A DNA stretch of 64,000 bases from CAZNPL01 sp964574815 (GCA_964574815.1 CAZNPL010000001.1:207917-271916), one strand, 5' to 3'. Counted from the stretch's first letter, positions 18,701 to 26,994 are shown. Made by a program: numbers and translations. Notes: generated from the sequence alone by a model not told the origin.

Positions 18701-18837
18701 TAGCCGGCGATTTCAGCACCTGCTCACTGAAAGACGTCGACATCCACCCATGTACACCCGACGGCGTGGCGAACCTGTTCGACGTCTTCGCGGTCCTCGA
18801 CGCCATCGGCGGCACCGACCCCTGCTGCGGCGAATGA
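15760..18837 (+). CDS. Large secreted protein with C25 (gingipain)-like core, inserted beta modules, dockerin and Cys-rich tail
   Basis: Exported 1025-aa protein. GTG start behind GGAGG gives a clean signal peptide (KLIIAWAVGLCSATAALAQ). The core resembles C25/caspase-fold peptidases: SDGVLFIGDITAAW, then PSDLFYMDLDGYW and ELYVARLYAH. A His-containing HSYSGGHHF (from about residue 298) and a Cys-containing FACGPGRF (Cys673) could be the catalytic pair. They are separated by about 375 residues holding two related beta modules (GSDDGIKVWLNG and GYDDGARVWLNG), whereas family members have them about 30 apart. Next come a canonical dockerin pair (DLDADGDVDTADF, DFNGDDDIDCEDW), Cys-rich CGNG..E.GE repeats, and the same two-part LFDVF tail as the upstream beta-helix protein. 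Peptidase activity is inferred only. Confidence 0.75.
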   Translation: MKPAKLIIAWAVGLCSATAALAQVSQPNEQRPERQDGRLIERLQWVSPHGELPGTYRDYLHARPLQPPRFTPLGWLRPQAGAVLPGQLQSSAISILVDETLYPSIATNLALYETDLTLDGYTVYTETVSGGTPEDIKAWVQGRYAAGSDGVLFIGDITAAWAEVSGSVFPSDLFYMDLDGYWADANFDGVYDVHQAGSGDEGPELYVARLYAHTLNYDTEANMVNSYLSKAHAYRTGALTQPWRGLEYVDEDWHTMDVALNLVYGGDVERYDYGYFTTGADYLEQMDLGRHFVQVCAHSYSGGHHFGTRPTDSAAYAHTYVYSPSTQSARLLLGSDDGIKVWLNGQVVSNHDVYQGWTPDQFVESITLDAGWNRLLCKISQGGGDYSFSARFTDLQAVDIADLRYQLNDPDIHGDEPEYIRAWLLNGFHQDVSDNFWNYLTTNYLGVTESGINPTAGQSMGGKTWTAYSSDGGYVDLDAYAAGADYGCTYAFARIYADTSKFCQLRLGYDDGARVWLNGQGIVTDNRYGGYENDMTSVDVTLNAGENRLLVKVSEWMGEHGFSARFCQTDGSLVEGLTYDPAPAPVSFISTWLMNGPYVNPDGATRLSEDYLAGENLVRPSEGDVAPLGTWQRGTGSGQPFDLALFYDHGDWVYSQTIQDRDPPVLFYNLFACGPGRFTDENYLAGAYIFNTTYGLITVASAKSGSMLNFHDFTTPLGQQQSIGQAYLQWFDAQAPFEQWEREWYYGMVLNGDPTLRLIQRGDLDADGDVDTADFALFETCFTGPDGGPLPWECILGDFNGDDDIDCEDWDGFQLAWTETGDPPVLQSCFAECGNGLVEYGELCDTAIAPGEPGACPTECTSEDPCIIATLINAGTCTAHCEFEAITERINGDGCCPEGANAIMDTDCEPLCGNAVCEGDESTTCPADCLCVTDDDCDDQFVCTYDHCLDDICTYAPGPYGDVDHNSVRNLMDVFCILDGIAGDFSTCSLKDVDIHPCTPDGVANLFDVFAVLDAIGGTDPCCGE

Positions 18838-18972
18838 CGCCCGAGACGTCACGACGACTCATTTCCCGCTGCGCCGGTGAACACGGCGGAAATGAAAACT
18901 GAGGGCAGGAAACGGTTTCAACCAGTCTTGTGAGAACCGCTTGTTTCCGGCTTCTCCGTTTTCGACCAACTC

Positions 18973-19001
18973 TTGACGCAAAGTGAAACGCTTCTTAATC
19001 T
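18973..19001 (+). promoter_or_regulatory. Sigma70-like promoter for the lipoprotein pair
   Basis: TTGACG and TAATCT separated by exactly 17 bases, about 95 bases upstream of the lipoprotein ATG. This is the best sigma70-type match in the surrounding intergenic region. Predicted by eye only. Confidence 0.5.
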
Positions 19002-19095
19002 GGCAGAACCTCTGAATCACGTTGTTCGGTTGCCAGTGTCACGAGTTTCCACGTTGGCCGGCGGCGCACGCGCGCCTTGGTCTCAGGGAGTAAGC

Positions 19096-19638
19096 ATGAT
19101 GAGAAGACTTTCCCTTGTTCTATTGCCAAGTGTGCTTTTTGCAGGATGCCAGACGAGCCTCGATGTCCGCCAGAATGAGATGCTGCAAGCGTGGGGTGAA
19201 GGAAATCGGGCGTTTGCTGAGGCCATCGACGCATATCGCCAAGTGATGAATTCGATCGCCGAAACCTATCACCAGAACCAGGAAGAACTACGCGACACCA
19301 AGTGGGAACTCTGGCTCAGTCAACAGACAAGCGATGACGGCGCGCTCGTGTATCGCGCTGAAGACGGCAGCATCAAGCCAATGCAGGTTGCTCAGTTGCG
19401 GGCGGCGCTGCGCAGTCGAGACGACGCGGCGACAACCATCAACGGCAGCAGGCGCGCATGGGCGGATGCGGACGCGAAGATCAGCAGAGCAATCGATGAC
19501 TTCAAAAAGATGACGAACGTGGGGATGGCGACAAGTGCGGAAATTGCAAAGGCCAAAAAGTCGGCCCAGCAGTTTATCGATTCCGCGCTGAATGCACTGG
19601 CCGGCTTCGCAGCGGGTGCGGGCATCGGCGCGCTCTAA
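19096..19638 (+). CDS. Putative lipoprotein, helical, function unknown
   Basis: The N-terminus is a lipoprotein signal (RRLSLVLLPSVLFAGC), with the lipobox Cys at about residue 18. The mature part is mostly predicted helix, with EGNRAFAEAIDAYRQVMNSI and a Lys/Ala-rich stretch, and ends in the Gly/Ala-rich hydrophobic FAAGAGIGAL. No family was recognised. The start is set by GGGAG before the double ATG at 19096/19099; the longer frame from 18973 overlaps the promoter. The next gene starts 22 bases downstream, so the two probably form an operon and may work together at the envelope. Confidence 0.6.
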   Translation: MMRRLSLVLLPSVLFAGCQTSLDVRQNEMLQAWGEGNRAFAEAIDAYRQVMNSIAETYHQNQEELRDTKWELWLSQQTSDDGALVYRAEDGSIKPMQVAQLRAALRSRDDAATTINGSRRAWADADAKISRAIDDFKKMTNVGMATSAEIAKAKKSAQQFIDSALNALAGFAAGAGIGAL

Positions 19639-19660
19639 ACCACAAGATTGGAGAAAGAGG

Positions 19661-20014
19661 ATGTCGAGAATTGGCGGTGCAGACAATCTTCCGGACTTCT
19701 CGGGCATACGGCCCATCATCCGGCCTGAGGATCTAAGCGCACTCAACGCAGCGCTCCAGGAGTTCGAGTCGAAACACGCGGACTTCATGGCCGCGGCGGA
19801 TAGGGCCGAACGCGCGGTGGAGGTGACCTTGTCCTGGGTGAACCTTGGAGAGAAGGTGCTGGCGCTGGCGGAGGGTGTGATCCAAAGGCGAATCGAATCC
19901 GATGCCGCGGCCGGTCAACCGGGTACGCCACTTGATGGGATCAGGCAGAAGCTTGCGAGGTTTGCGTCCATGCAGGCCGAAATAAAGAGCCTTCTCCCCG
20001 GCTTGTTGGCTTGA
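19661..20014 (+). CDS. Small hypothetical protein, coiled-coil-like
   Basis: 117 aa, not recognised. Largely helical composition with a heptad-like stretch (LSALNAALQEFESKHADFMAAADRAE region) and no signal peptide or membrane segment. A GAGAAAGAGG ribosome site directly precedes the ATG. It follows the lipoprotein gene closely, and both products are rich in Ala and charged residues, suggesting an interacting pair, but this is inference from position. Confidence 0.5.
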   Translation: MSRIGGADNLPDFSGIRPIIRPEDLSALNAALQEFESKHADFMAAADRAERAVEVTLSWVNLGEKVLALAEGVIQRRIESDAAAGQPGTPLDGIRQKLARFASMQAEIKSLLPGLLA

Positions 20015-20343
20015 GTTGGCAAGACAAGTCGATATGCACACAACGCTGTGGCGCCCGCGCGTCAATGGCTCACCGCTGACAAGAGTATAACGCCACGCGA
20101 GCACGCCGATGAGCAGCGATGCCGGCATAGGTCGAAAACCTCTGCACTGTCCGGTGCCGGACCGAAGGGATTCCGTGTGTCCTCCCGCCGGCACGGCGAA
20201 ATGGACCCCGGACGGTACCCCAGCCTGTACGTCGTGCGTCCTTGCCCACACCTTGCTACCATGTCCGACAGAACCGATCGAGCCCTTCCGGAGCACTGTC
20301 GTGGGAACCCTGCGGATTCGGACGGCAAAGAGTGCTTGAAACC
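20015..20343. other. Gene-free interval upstream of phosphoglycerate mutase
   Basis: No convincing gene. Overlapping ORFs on both strands are extensions or shadows. No clear promoter, terminator hairpin or repeat element was identified. Confidence 0.4.
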
Positions 20344-21546
20344 ATGAAATGCATCATCATCCTCCCCGACGGAGCCGCCGACGAGCCGCTCCCCGAACTT
20401 GACGGCCGCACCCCCCTCGAAACCGCGGATATCCCCAACATCGACTGGGTCGCGAAAAACGGCCGGATCGGCCGCGCCGTCACCGTGCCCGACGGCTTCA
20501 CGCCCGGCACCGACGTGGCCACCATGTCCGTCTTCGGCTACGACCCGCATGTATACTACACGGGCCGGGCCCCCATCGAAGCCGCCGCCCGTGGCCTCAC
20601 CGCCGGCCCCGATGAACTCATCTATCGCTGCAACTTCGTCACCATCCTCGCCGGCTACATGAAGGACTTCACCGCCGACCACATCGACCAGACCGAGGCC
20701 GATCAGCTCATCGCCGCCCTTAACGATCTGTTCGCCGACGAACCGTGCCGCTTTCACAGCGGCGTCTCCTACCGGAACCTGATGATCGCCGCAGGATACG
20801 GCGGAAAGGGCCTGACCTGCGCCCCGCCGCACGACATCCCCGACCAACCCGTCGCCGACCACCAGCCGCGCGGAACCGGAGCCGACCGCCTCCAGGAAGT
20901 GATGCACCGCGCGCACGCCATGCTCGCCGACCACGAGGTCAACCGGCAACGCCGCGACCAGGGCCGTCCCCCGGTGACCGACATCTGGCTCTGGGGCCAA
21001 GGCCGGCCCACCGAACTCGAACCGTTCGCTTCACGCTCCGGCCTCAACGGAGCTGTCATCACCGGCGTCGACATCATCCGCGGACTGGCCGTCCTGATGG
21101 GAATGCAACTCATCGAGGTCCCCGGCGCCACCGGCTACATCGACACGAACTACGAAGGCAAAGGCGCCGCGGCACTGGAAGCATTGGAGCGGTACGATCT
21201 GGTTGTCGTGCACGTCGAGGCCCCGGACGAGGCCGGACACCTCGGCGACGCGAAAGAGAAGATCAAGGCCCTGAAACGCATCGACGCGACTATCGTCGGC
21301 CCACTGCTCGAGGCCGTACGCCGGCACGACGCCTGGAAGATCCTCGTGGCCCCCGACCACCCCACCCCGGTCACCACCAAGGCCCACTCGGCCGTCCCGC
21401 CGCCGTTCTGCTTCGCAGGATCAGACATTCAACCGGTCGAGCGCCAAACGTTCAGCGAATCCAACGCCGAATCCGGCCCCCTGATCGACCCCGGTCACCA
21501 ACTCATGCAGTTCCTCCTGGACACCGGCGGCAACGCCATAAGATAA
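20344..21546 (+). CDS. apgM: Cofactor-independent phosphoglycerate mutase, archaeal/ApgM type
   Basis: Alkaline-phosphatase-superfamily phosphoglycerate mutase of 400 aa, interconverting 3- and 2-phosphoglycerate without 2,3-bisphosphoglycerate. The N-terminal MKCIIILPDGAADEPL has the first metal-binding Asp. PGTDVATMSVFGYDP carries the catalytic region, and VHVEAPDEAGHLGD and VAPDHPTPVTTKAHS supply further metal ligands. The bacterial branch (TIGR02535) was once annotated as a proposed homoserine kinase, and that alternative cannot be excluded from sequence alone. It is monocistronic here, followed by a small hairpin. No strong ribosome site precedes the ATG. Confidence 0.9.
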   Translation: MKCIIILPDGAADEPLPELDGRTPLETADIPNIDWVAKNGRIGRAVTVPDGFTPGTDVATMSVFGYDPHVYYTGRAPIEAAARGLTAGPDELIYRCNFVTILAGYMKDFTADHIDQTEADQLIAALNDLFADEPCRFHSGVSYRNLMIAAGYGGKGLTCAPPHDIPDQPVADHQPRGTGADRLQEVMHRAHAMLADHEVNRQRRDQGRPPVTDIWLWGQGRPTELEPFASRSGLNGAVITGVDIIRGLAVLMGMQLIEVPGATGYIDTNYEGKGAAALEALERYDLVVVHVEAPDEAGHLGDAKEKIKALKRIDATIVGPLLEAVRRHDAWKILVAPDHPTPVTTKAHSAVPPPFCFAGSDIQPVERQTFSESNAESGPLIDPGHQLMQFLLDTGGNAIR

Positions 21547-21552
21547 AGTAGA

Positions 21553-21570
21553 GTCACCCTTGTGGGTGAC
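21553..21570 (+). terminator. Small hairpin after apgM
   Basis: GTCACCC, a four-base loop and GGGTGAC form a perfect seven-pair stem six bases after the apgM stop. No T-run follows, so it may act as a transcript-stabilising hairpin or a weak terminator. Confidence 0.4.
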
Positions 21571-21632
21571 GCGTTGCCCGGCGCCACGTAGTGTCACACG
21601 CCCGTTGAACCAGGGGACCATCGGCAAAACGA

Positions 21633-21686
21633 GGGCGCCACGGGAAAGCGGAGCCGCCCCCGGCGGCGGAGCTTGCCCGTGCGACA
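21633..21686. repeat. Dispersed palindromic intergenic repeat, copy 2
   Basis: Contains GCGGAGCTTGCCCGTGCG, identical over 18 bases to the element near 58304-58321, preceded by the complementary GCGGAGCCGCC portion. It lies between convergent genes, as expected for a hairpin element. Confidence 0.6.
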
Positions 21687-21720
21687 CGGCGAACACTTGC
21701 CTCGTAAGCGACTCCCCCTT

Positions 21721-24453
21721 CTACGGAATGTTCTTGCTCTGCAGGGTCAGACTGAAACTCATCTCGTCAATATCCCAGCTCTCGTTGATCCGATCCCCTG
21801 AACTTGAAAGCTCCAGGACCTTGTCGATCTCGCGGTTGTTGCGCAACCCGCCGAAGAGATCGGCGAGGAACGGCGACTCCGTCTCCCGCGTGTTTCCTTC
21901 GCTGTCCACGCACGTGCCGTGGATCATCTCGTTCTGATCCACGAAACCGGCCGTGATGCTGAAAGACCGGTAAATCGACGGCGCGTCGTTGCCAACCGTA
22001 TCTGTCAGAAACGGCCGCACGTCCAACGTCCCGATCCCCAATGCGTCGCTCATCTCCAACTTTCCCGACCCCGACTCGATACACTCCTCGTCACCGATCT
22101 CGTATTCACTGCGGTGACTCCAGGTGGCCGATCCGGCTGCCAGCTCATACACGCCGCCGGTAAAAATCCCGGGCTGAAACGCCCCCGACGGAAGCAGGAT
22201 CGTACCGAACGCGCCGAACGGGACCTGCCCGGCGCCCGACATGATCTCCTCCAGCGTCGACGTATCCCGCGTGAACTTGATCGTCCCGAACGTGGCGTCG
22301 GCAACGACCGTCTCGTCGGGTTCCGTCCGATCGAACTCATACTTCGCCGTTCCTTCCCACGCTCCGCAGGCGACGTCCGTCAGGAACACCCGCGAAGGCA
22401 ACCCCACGTACCCCACCGGATCGCGCTCGCCTTCCTCCCAACGGGCGTTGGCCATAATGATCACGATCTCTTCGATGCTCTCACTGCCCGCCTGCTGGCA
22501 GAACGGCGCAAACGCAACATCGGTCAGATTGAACGCCTCATCTCCCCACGTGCCGTTCTGCTTGACCAACGCCATCACGTGAAGCCGATCCCGCTGCTCC
22601 TCGTCAAGCTCCTCGGCATACAGCGTCTCATCGCCAACCCGTCCGGCAAATAGCTCCGGCACGCCTTCCTTCAATTCGTAGGTCAGCCCGTTGGCGAACA
22701 GAACCGAACGAATCCCGCTGTCGGTCAGATCGATGCGGAAGTACTGCGCGCTCAGCGGTTCGAGGCCGCCCTTGTCGCCGTCGGGTCCCTCCAGTTCCAG
22801 CTCGATCTGGTCCTGGTCCCCCGAAAGCAACGGCCTGTCGGAGTGCGTCGGATCCGCCCCGGCCGCGAGGAAGTCCCGTTGCTCGTAGCTGTCAATCACG
22901 TGGTCGATACCGTCCTGGTTCCAGTTGAACACAGCGAAGTCCGCCCAGTGCTTGGCGATCCCTTCGGGCACGGCCCGATCGACCGCCGTCAACTGGTCGG
23001 CTACCTGAGCGCTTTCCCACGCGAAACGCACGATGTCCTCTCCGAAGAACCTGACGTGATGGAAGAAGTAGAGATACGCCCCGTAACGCCGATTGTTGGT
23101 GTCCGGATCCGTCTCGAGCGGATCGTCCAGGCGGTTCAGAAAGGCCGGCGCATCCGCGTGCTCCATGTGGTCGTTTTCGAACACGAAGTGCTCGGCCCAG
23201 GTCGCAGTCGCGTCCGCCAGCCACCGGTAGTCGGGAACCAGCTTCCCTTCCGAAAGATCAAACGCGAACTGGATCGCGTGCATGAACTCATGCGCCAGGT
23301 TCGCCCGGATCTTCCGCTCGTACAGCGCCGTGCCGAGCCCGCCATGGTCGTTCGCGATGTTCTGCACGTCTTGTACGATGTGCGGCCGCCGCCGCGAGTC
23401 GCTGAAAACGCTCTCAATGAGCCCCGGATCATTCGGCGGCGTCGATCCGTACGTGCTCCCGCCGATCTTCAGCAGGTAGATGTCGAACCGCCCGTCACCG
23501 CCGCTGGCCTCGCCGAGCTCACCGTCCGAGAGCGGCGCCCGCCCCATCAGCCCGACCAGCTTGTCGTAAACGTCCGCCATCGCGCCCTGAACGACACGCG
23601 CCGTCGGCTCCAGCGAGTTGTCCGACTTTGGCCACTTCACTACGGCAACGCTGTTGCCCGAGCCGTCCTTCACGTCATATTTGTCGAAATCCCCTTCCGG
23701 CGGATCGGCAAGCGGAGCCGCCAGCTTCGCCTTCGCTTGCACACGCCGCTGGTACCAGCTTCCCGGAGCATCCGGCGGCAGCAGGAACGGCCGCAGCTCG
23801 TCCTGCACTTCCGGCGAAAGTTCGTCGAACCGCGAATAGATCTCCTCGAGAACGAACGTTCCCTCTTCCTCACTACCGCCGCCCGAAAACTCCGCCGGCA
23901 GCCGATCATCGCCGAAAACGGAAAAGGCCTTGAAGCGAAGACCGGCGATCTCGTCGATCTCACCCGCCGCGACCGCATCCTCGATCATGCCGAGGCTCGT
24001 CGGCCCGCTCGGAACCGGAGGCGGCGGCACATCGTCATCCGGCTCGTCCCCATCCGGCTCATCCCCGTCCCCGTCGCCATCATCCGGCGTATCGCCGACC
24101 GTCACGGTCAGGCTGGCCTCACTGCTCCCCTGCAAGCTCACCGCGGTCAGCGTAAACTCGGTGGTCGAATCCACAGTGACCTCGACCAGTGATCCGCTCA
24201 CCGGCCCCGGCTCCGGCGTGATCACCACTTGGAACGCCCCGGCCACGTCCCACGACAGCTCGACCGTCCCGCCTCCGGCCGGCAGCGAAGTCGGTGACGC
24301 GTCAAAACCCTCAATGACCGGCGCACCGTCACCGCCGGTGCCATTGTCGTTTACGTTTCCGTTATCGTTGCCGCCGGGCATCTGAACCGGCACGCAACCG
24401 GCCAGCAAAGCAGCGAAAAGAACAAGACAAAACGCCAGGCGACGTGCGCTCAT
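21721..24453 (-). CDS. Large lipoprotein with HEFMH zinc-peptidase motif and Ig-like domain
   Basis: 910-aa envelope lipoprotein. Signal and lipobox LVLFAALLAGC precede a low-complexity Asn/Gly linker. An Ig-like domain follows (about residues 50-120, PTSLPAGGGTVELSWDV), then an acidic DGDGDEPDGDEPDDD linker. The central domain has NLAHEFMHAIQFAF, a HExxH-type zinc site, followed by WLADATATWAEHF. Family relatives usually have Glu in the W..EA.A.W.E segment, so the third ligand position needs checking. The C-terminal 300 residues are beta-rich and unrecognised. ATG at 24453 has AAGG eight bases upstream. Likely an outer-membrane-anchored metallopeptidase; activity is inferred. Confidence 0.72.
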   Translation of the reverse strand: MSARRLAFCLVLFAALLAGCVPVQMPGGNDNGNVNDNGTGGDGAPVIEGFDASPTSLPAGGGTVELSWDVAGAFQVVITPEPGPVSGSLVEVTVDSTTEFTLTAVSLQGSSEASLTVTVGDTPDDGDGDGDEPDGDEPDDDVPPPPVPSGPTSLGMIEDAVAAGEIDEIAGLRFKAFSVFGDDRLPAEFSGGGSEEEGTFVLEEIYSRFDELSPEVQDELRPFLLPPDAPGSWYQRRVQAKAKLAAPLADPPEGDFDKYDVKDGSGNSVAVVKWPKSDNSLEPTARVVQGAMADVYDKLVGLMGRAPLSDGELGEASGGDGRFDIYLLKIGGSTYGSTPPNDPGLIESVFSDSRRRPHIVQDVQNIANDHGGLGTALYERKIRANLAHEFMHAIQFAFDLSEGKLVPDYRWLADATATWAEHFVFENDHMEHADAPAFLNRLDDPLETDPDTNNRRYGAYLYFFHHVRFFGEDIVRFAWESAQVADQLTAVDRAVPEGIAKHWADFAVFNWNQDGIDHVIDSYEQRDFLAAGADPTHSDRPLLSGDQDQIELELEGPDGDKGGLEPLSAQYFRIDLTDSGIRSVLFANGLTYELKEGVPELFAGRVGDETLYAEELDEEQRDRLHVMALVKQNGTWGDEAFNLTDVAFAPFCQQAGSESIEEIVIIMANARWEEGERDPVGYVGLPSRVFLTDVACGAWEGTAKYEFDRTEPDETVVADATFGTIKFTRDTSTLEEIMSGAGQVPFGAFGTILLPSGAFQPGIFTGGVYELAAGSATWSHRSEYEIGDEECIESGSGKLEMSDALGIGTLDVRPFLTDTVGNDAPSIYRSFSITAGFVDQNEMIHGTCVDSEGNTRETESPFLADLFGGLRNNREIDKVLELSSSGDRINESWDIDEMSFSLTLQSKNIP

Positions 24454-25680
24454 GGTGCAACCTTTCAGCAATCAGGGAGTCGCCGCACGGCCGGCATGAT
24501 CCGGGCGAACAAACTGTCCGCCCGCAAAACCGATGCGTGACAAGAAAGTGGTTAACTAGCCAATTATACGAGAAATCGTCTCATGCCCGAACAATCAACA
24601 CTGTATGCTATAAGCTCCACGTCCCTCGCGTCAACCACCCCCAGCTAGCTGCAAGACCAGGTGAACGAAACAAACGACGACTTTAGATAAACGCCCCCAG
24701 GTGCCGCCAACAGGCCCCATCCTTCGCGAACCGAAGGGTGGGGGACGGACACTCACGCCGGCAAATGAACGCCGACGATCGCCAACCCGCGCTCGACCGC
24801 GCTCCGGCTGATGGCTGATCCGCCTCAGGCGGAATGGCCGACGATTTCTTCCTGACAACTCAGAACTGACCACTGAGAACTCCTCTTGCCGGCTGACCGA
24901 AAACGCCCTTTTGGCCGGTGCAGCACCGCGTTCCACTTTTTCCAGAAAAATCTTGAACAGCCCCCGTGTTCTTTAGGCAGAGGGAAGGCAGCGCACCCGG
25001 AGTGCGCGCCTGTGGGGACAACGAAGGATGAAAGAACAATGCCCGGCCAGACCACCCGAGTCGTCAGTTCTCAGTTTTCAGTCATCAGTCGCCAGAAAGC
25101 CGCGTGCCATGCCACCAACTCTTCCCACCGCGGCTCAACACTGTCCGCCCACACCCCTGTCTCCTGCCTCCTCTTTCACTACCAAACGAACCCACCGGCC
25201 ACCCGGAATCTGCGTCAATCTGTGGAATTCGCGGATCGGATTTCCAAAGGAACCCAACGCGGCGCGAATCGTCACCTTTCAGTCCCCAATTATCCTGTCC
25301 CCGCCATCAGAGCCGGGAGCGCCAGCGACCGGACCCGCACGCGCCCCCGCGCAGCAGACTCCGGCGCCAAACGAAGCCAAGCTCTTCGACGGTGTTCAGT
25401 TGCCACTCATCAGTTATCAGACCTGCGTCTTCGACGTCGCCCGTGTTCCCCGCCTCCCGAAACGCCAACGCCGGAAGTAACGGCGCGAAACGAACCCAAA
25501 TCAAGCCCGACAGCCAAAAGCCCGCCGGCTCCGGATCGCCTTGTACCTGGCCGCCGCCTTCGTGCCGCAGCCTGCACGCCTCAGGCGGATGCCTGCGCCC
25601 CTGTCCTCTCCCCTTCGTCCCCGTCCCTCTCTTCTTCTCTCAGCTTTGCGCCCGGCAACGCCCGCCCTACACTCCTGAGC
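24454..25680. other. 1.2-kb repeat-bearing interval with no gene
   Basis: The longest non-coding stretch of the window. It holds a TCCGCC-TCA-GGCGGA palindrome (about 24818-24836) and two clusters of CAGT/ACTG units (24852-24881 and 25062-25093, with a weaker set at 25394-25420). The 11-base word AAACGAACCCA occurs twice (25184-25194 and 25488-25498), and a segment near 25208-25236 reads ATCTGCGTCAATCTGTGG. The open frame running into TruD across this region has no conserved protein character and is rejected as an N-terminal extension. Confidence 0.55.
24852..25093. repeat. Paired CAGT/ACTG short-repeat clusters
   Basis: One cluster reads CTGACAACTCAGAACTGACC and the other, in opposite sense, GTCAGTTCTCAGTTTTCAGT. 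The clusters are inverted relative to each other and could fold together. The same unit appears between the aminotransferase and PEP carboxykinase genes. Confidence 0.5.
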
Positions 25681-26994
25681 ATGCACACCCAGCCCGCTGA
25701 CACCACCGCCTCCCTCCCCTACCTCACCGCAGGCACGCCCGGCATAGGTGGCCGCATCAAGTCCCGCCCGGACGACTTCCTCGTCGAGGAAACCCCACTC
25801 TACGAGCCTTGCGGAACCGGCACCCACCTCTACCTTCGCATCGAAAAGCGAGAAATGACCACACACGAAGCCGCGCGCCGACTCACCCAGGCACTCGGCA
25901 GACCCGCCCGCGACGTCGGCTTCGCCGGCCTCAAAGACGCCAACGCCGTCACACGCCAGACCCTCAGCATCGAACACGTTGACCCCGACCGCATCGCCGG
26001 CCTCGACATCCCCGGCCTGACCATCCTCGAATGCAGCCGCCACACCAACAAGCTCAAGAAAGGCCACCTCCGCGCCAACCGCTTCACCATCAAACTCCGC
26101 GACGTCGCCCCGACTCCCCTCGGACCGGCCGAGGCCGTCCTCCAAGTCCTCACCCGCCGCGGCGTCCCCAACTACTTCGGCCCCCAGCGATTCGGCAACC
26201 GCGGTGACAACTGGCAGATCGGGCTCGCCGTCCTCAAAAACGACCTCCCCGAGGCCCTCGCCGTCCTCCTGGGCCGCCCCGGCCCCGCCGACACAGGCCG
26301 CGTCCTCGACGCCCGCCGCCACTTCGACCTCGGCCGGCTCGAAGAAGCAATCGAAGCTTGGCCCCCCAACAGCCGCATGCACCGCCACGTCTTGAAGACC
26401 CTCCTCAAGAGCGGGAGCAACGCCCGCAAAGCCTGGCGCGCCGTGGACCGAGACATGCGCTCCTTCTACCTCTCCGCCGCCCAAAGCTACCTGTTCAACC
26501 GAGTCCTCGCCGAGCGCATCGACGCCCTCGACCGCGTCCGACTCGGCGACCTCGCCTACAAACACGTCAACGGCGCCTGCTTTCGTGTCGATGACCCCGA
26601 CGCCGAGCAGCCCCGCTGCGACGCCTTCGAAATCTCCCCCACCGGCCCCCTCTTCGGCCGCCGCATGACCCAACCCGCCGGCGCCCCGGGCCAGCTCGAG
26701 AATCGCATCCTCACCGAAGCTGGCCTCTCCCACGAAGCCCTGAAACAACACGCCGACGCCCGAACCGAAGGCGCCCGCCGCCCACTCCGCGTCCCAATCA
26801 CCGACCCGGCCGTCACGGAAGGGCGCGACGACGCCGGCCCGTTCCTCCGGCTCTCCTTCTCCCTGCCCGCCGGCAGCTACGCCACCGCTGTCCTCCGGGA
26901 AATCAGCAAGCACCCGGCCCCGTCACCGCCCCTCAGGAACCATCCGCCGCTACCGGAGACCCGACGTCCACCAGATGAAACGCCCAGGTCTTGA
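25681..26994 (+). CDS. truD: tRNA pseudouridine(13) synthase TruD
   Basis: Pseudouridine synthase modifying U13 of certain tRNAs. The catalytic motif GFAGLKDANAVTRQ has the nucleophilic Asp86. The insertion (TRUD) domain includes RRGVPNYFGPQRFG and the long helical stretch to NRVLAERI. The C-terminal GSYATAVLREISK is the usual family end. Here the protein continues about 26 residues further, Pro-rich, overlapping the 3' end of the convergent modC gene. ATG at 25681 fits the homologous N-terminus; no ribosome site is obvious, and upstream in-frame sequence is non-coding in character. Length 437 aa. Confidence 0.93.
   Translation: MHTQPADTTASLPYLTAGTPGIGGRIKSRPDDFLVEETPLYEPCGTGTHLYLRIEKREMTTHEAARRLTQALGRPARDVGFAGLKDANAVTRQTLSIEHVDPDRIAGLDIPGLTILECSRHTNKLKKGHLRANRFTIKLRDVAPTPLGPAEAVLQVLTRRGVPNYFGPQRFGNRGDNWQIGLAVLKNDLPEALAVLLGRPGPADTGRVLDARRHFDLGRLEEAIEAWPPNSRMHRHVLKTLLKSGSNARKAWRAVDRDMRSFYLSAAQSYLFNRVLAERIDALDRVRLGDLAYKHVNGACFRVDDPDAEQPRCDAFEISPTGPLFGRRMTQPAGAPGQLENRILTEAGLSHEALKQHADARTEGARRPLRVPITDPAVTEGRDDAGPFLRLSFSLPAGSYATAVLREISKHPAPSPPLRNHPPLPETRRPPDETPRS

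Noticed and set aside
24886..25680. Open frame adding about 265 codons to the front of TruD
   Set aside because: The translation is low-complexity and crosses repeat clusters; TruD homology begins at the ATG at 25681.
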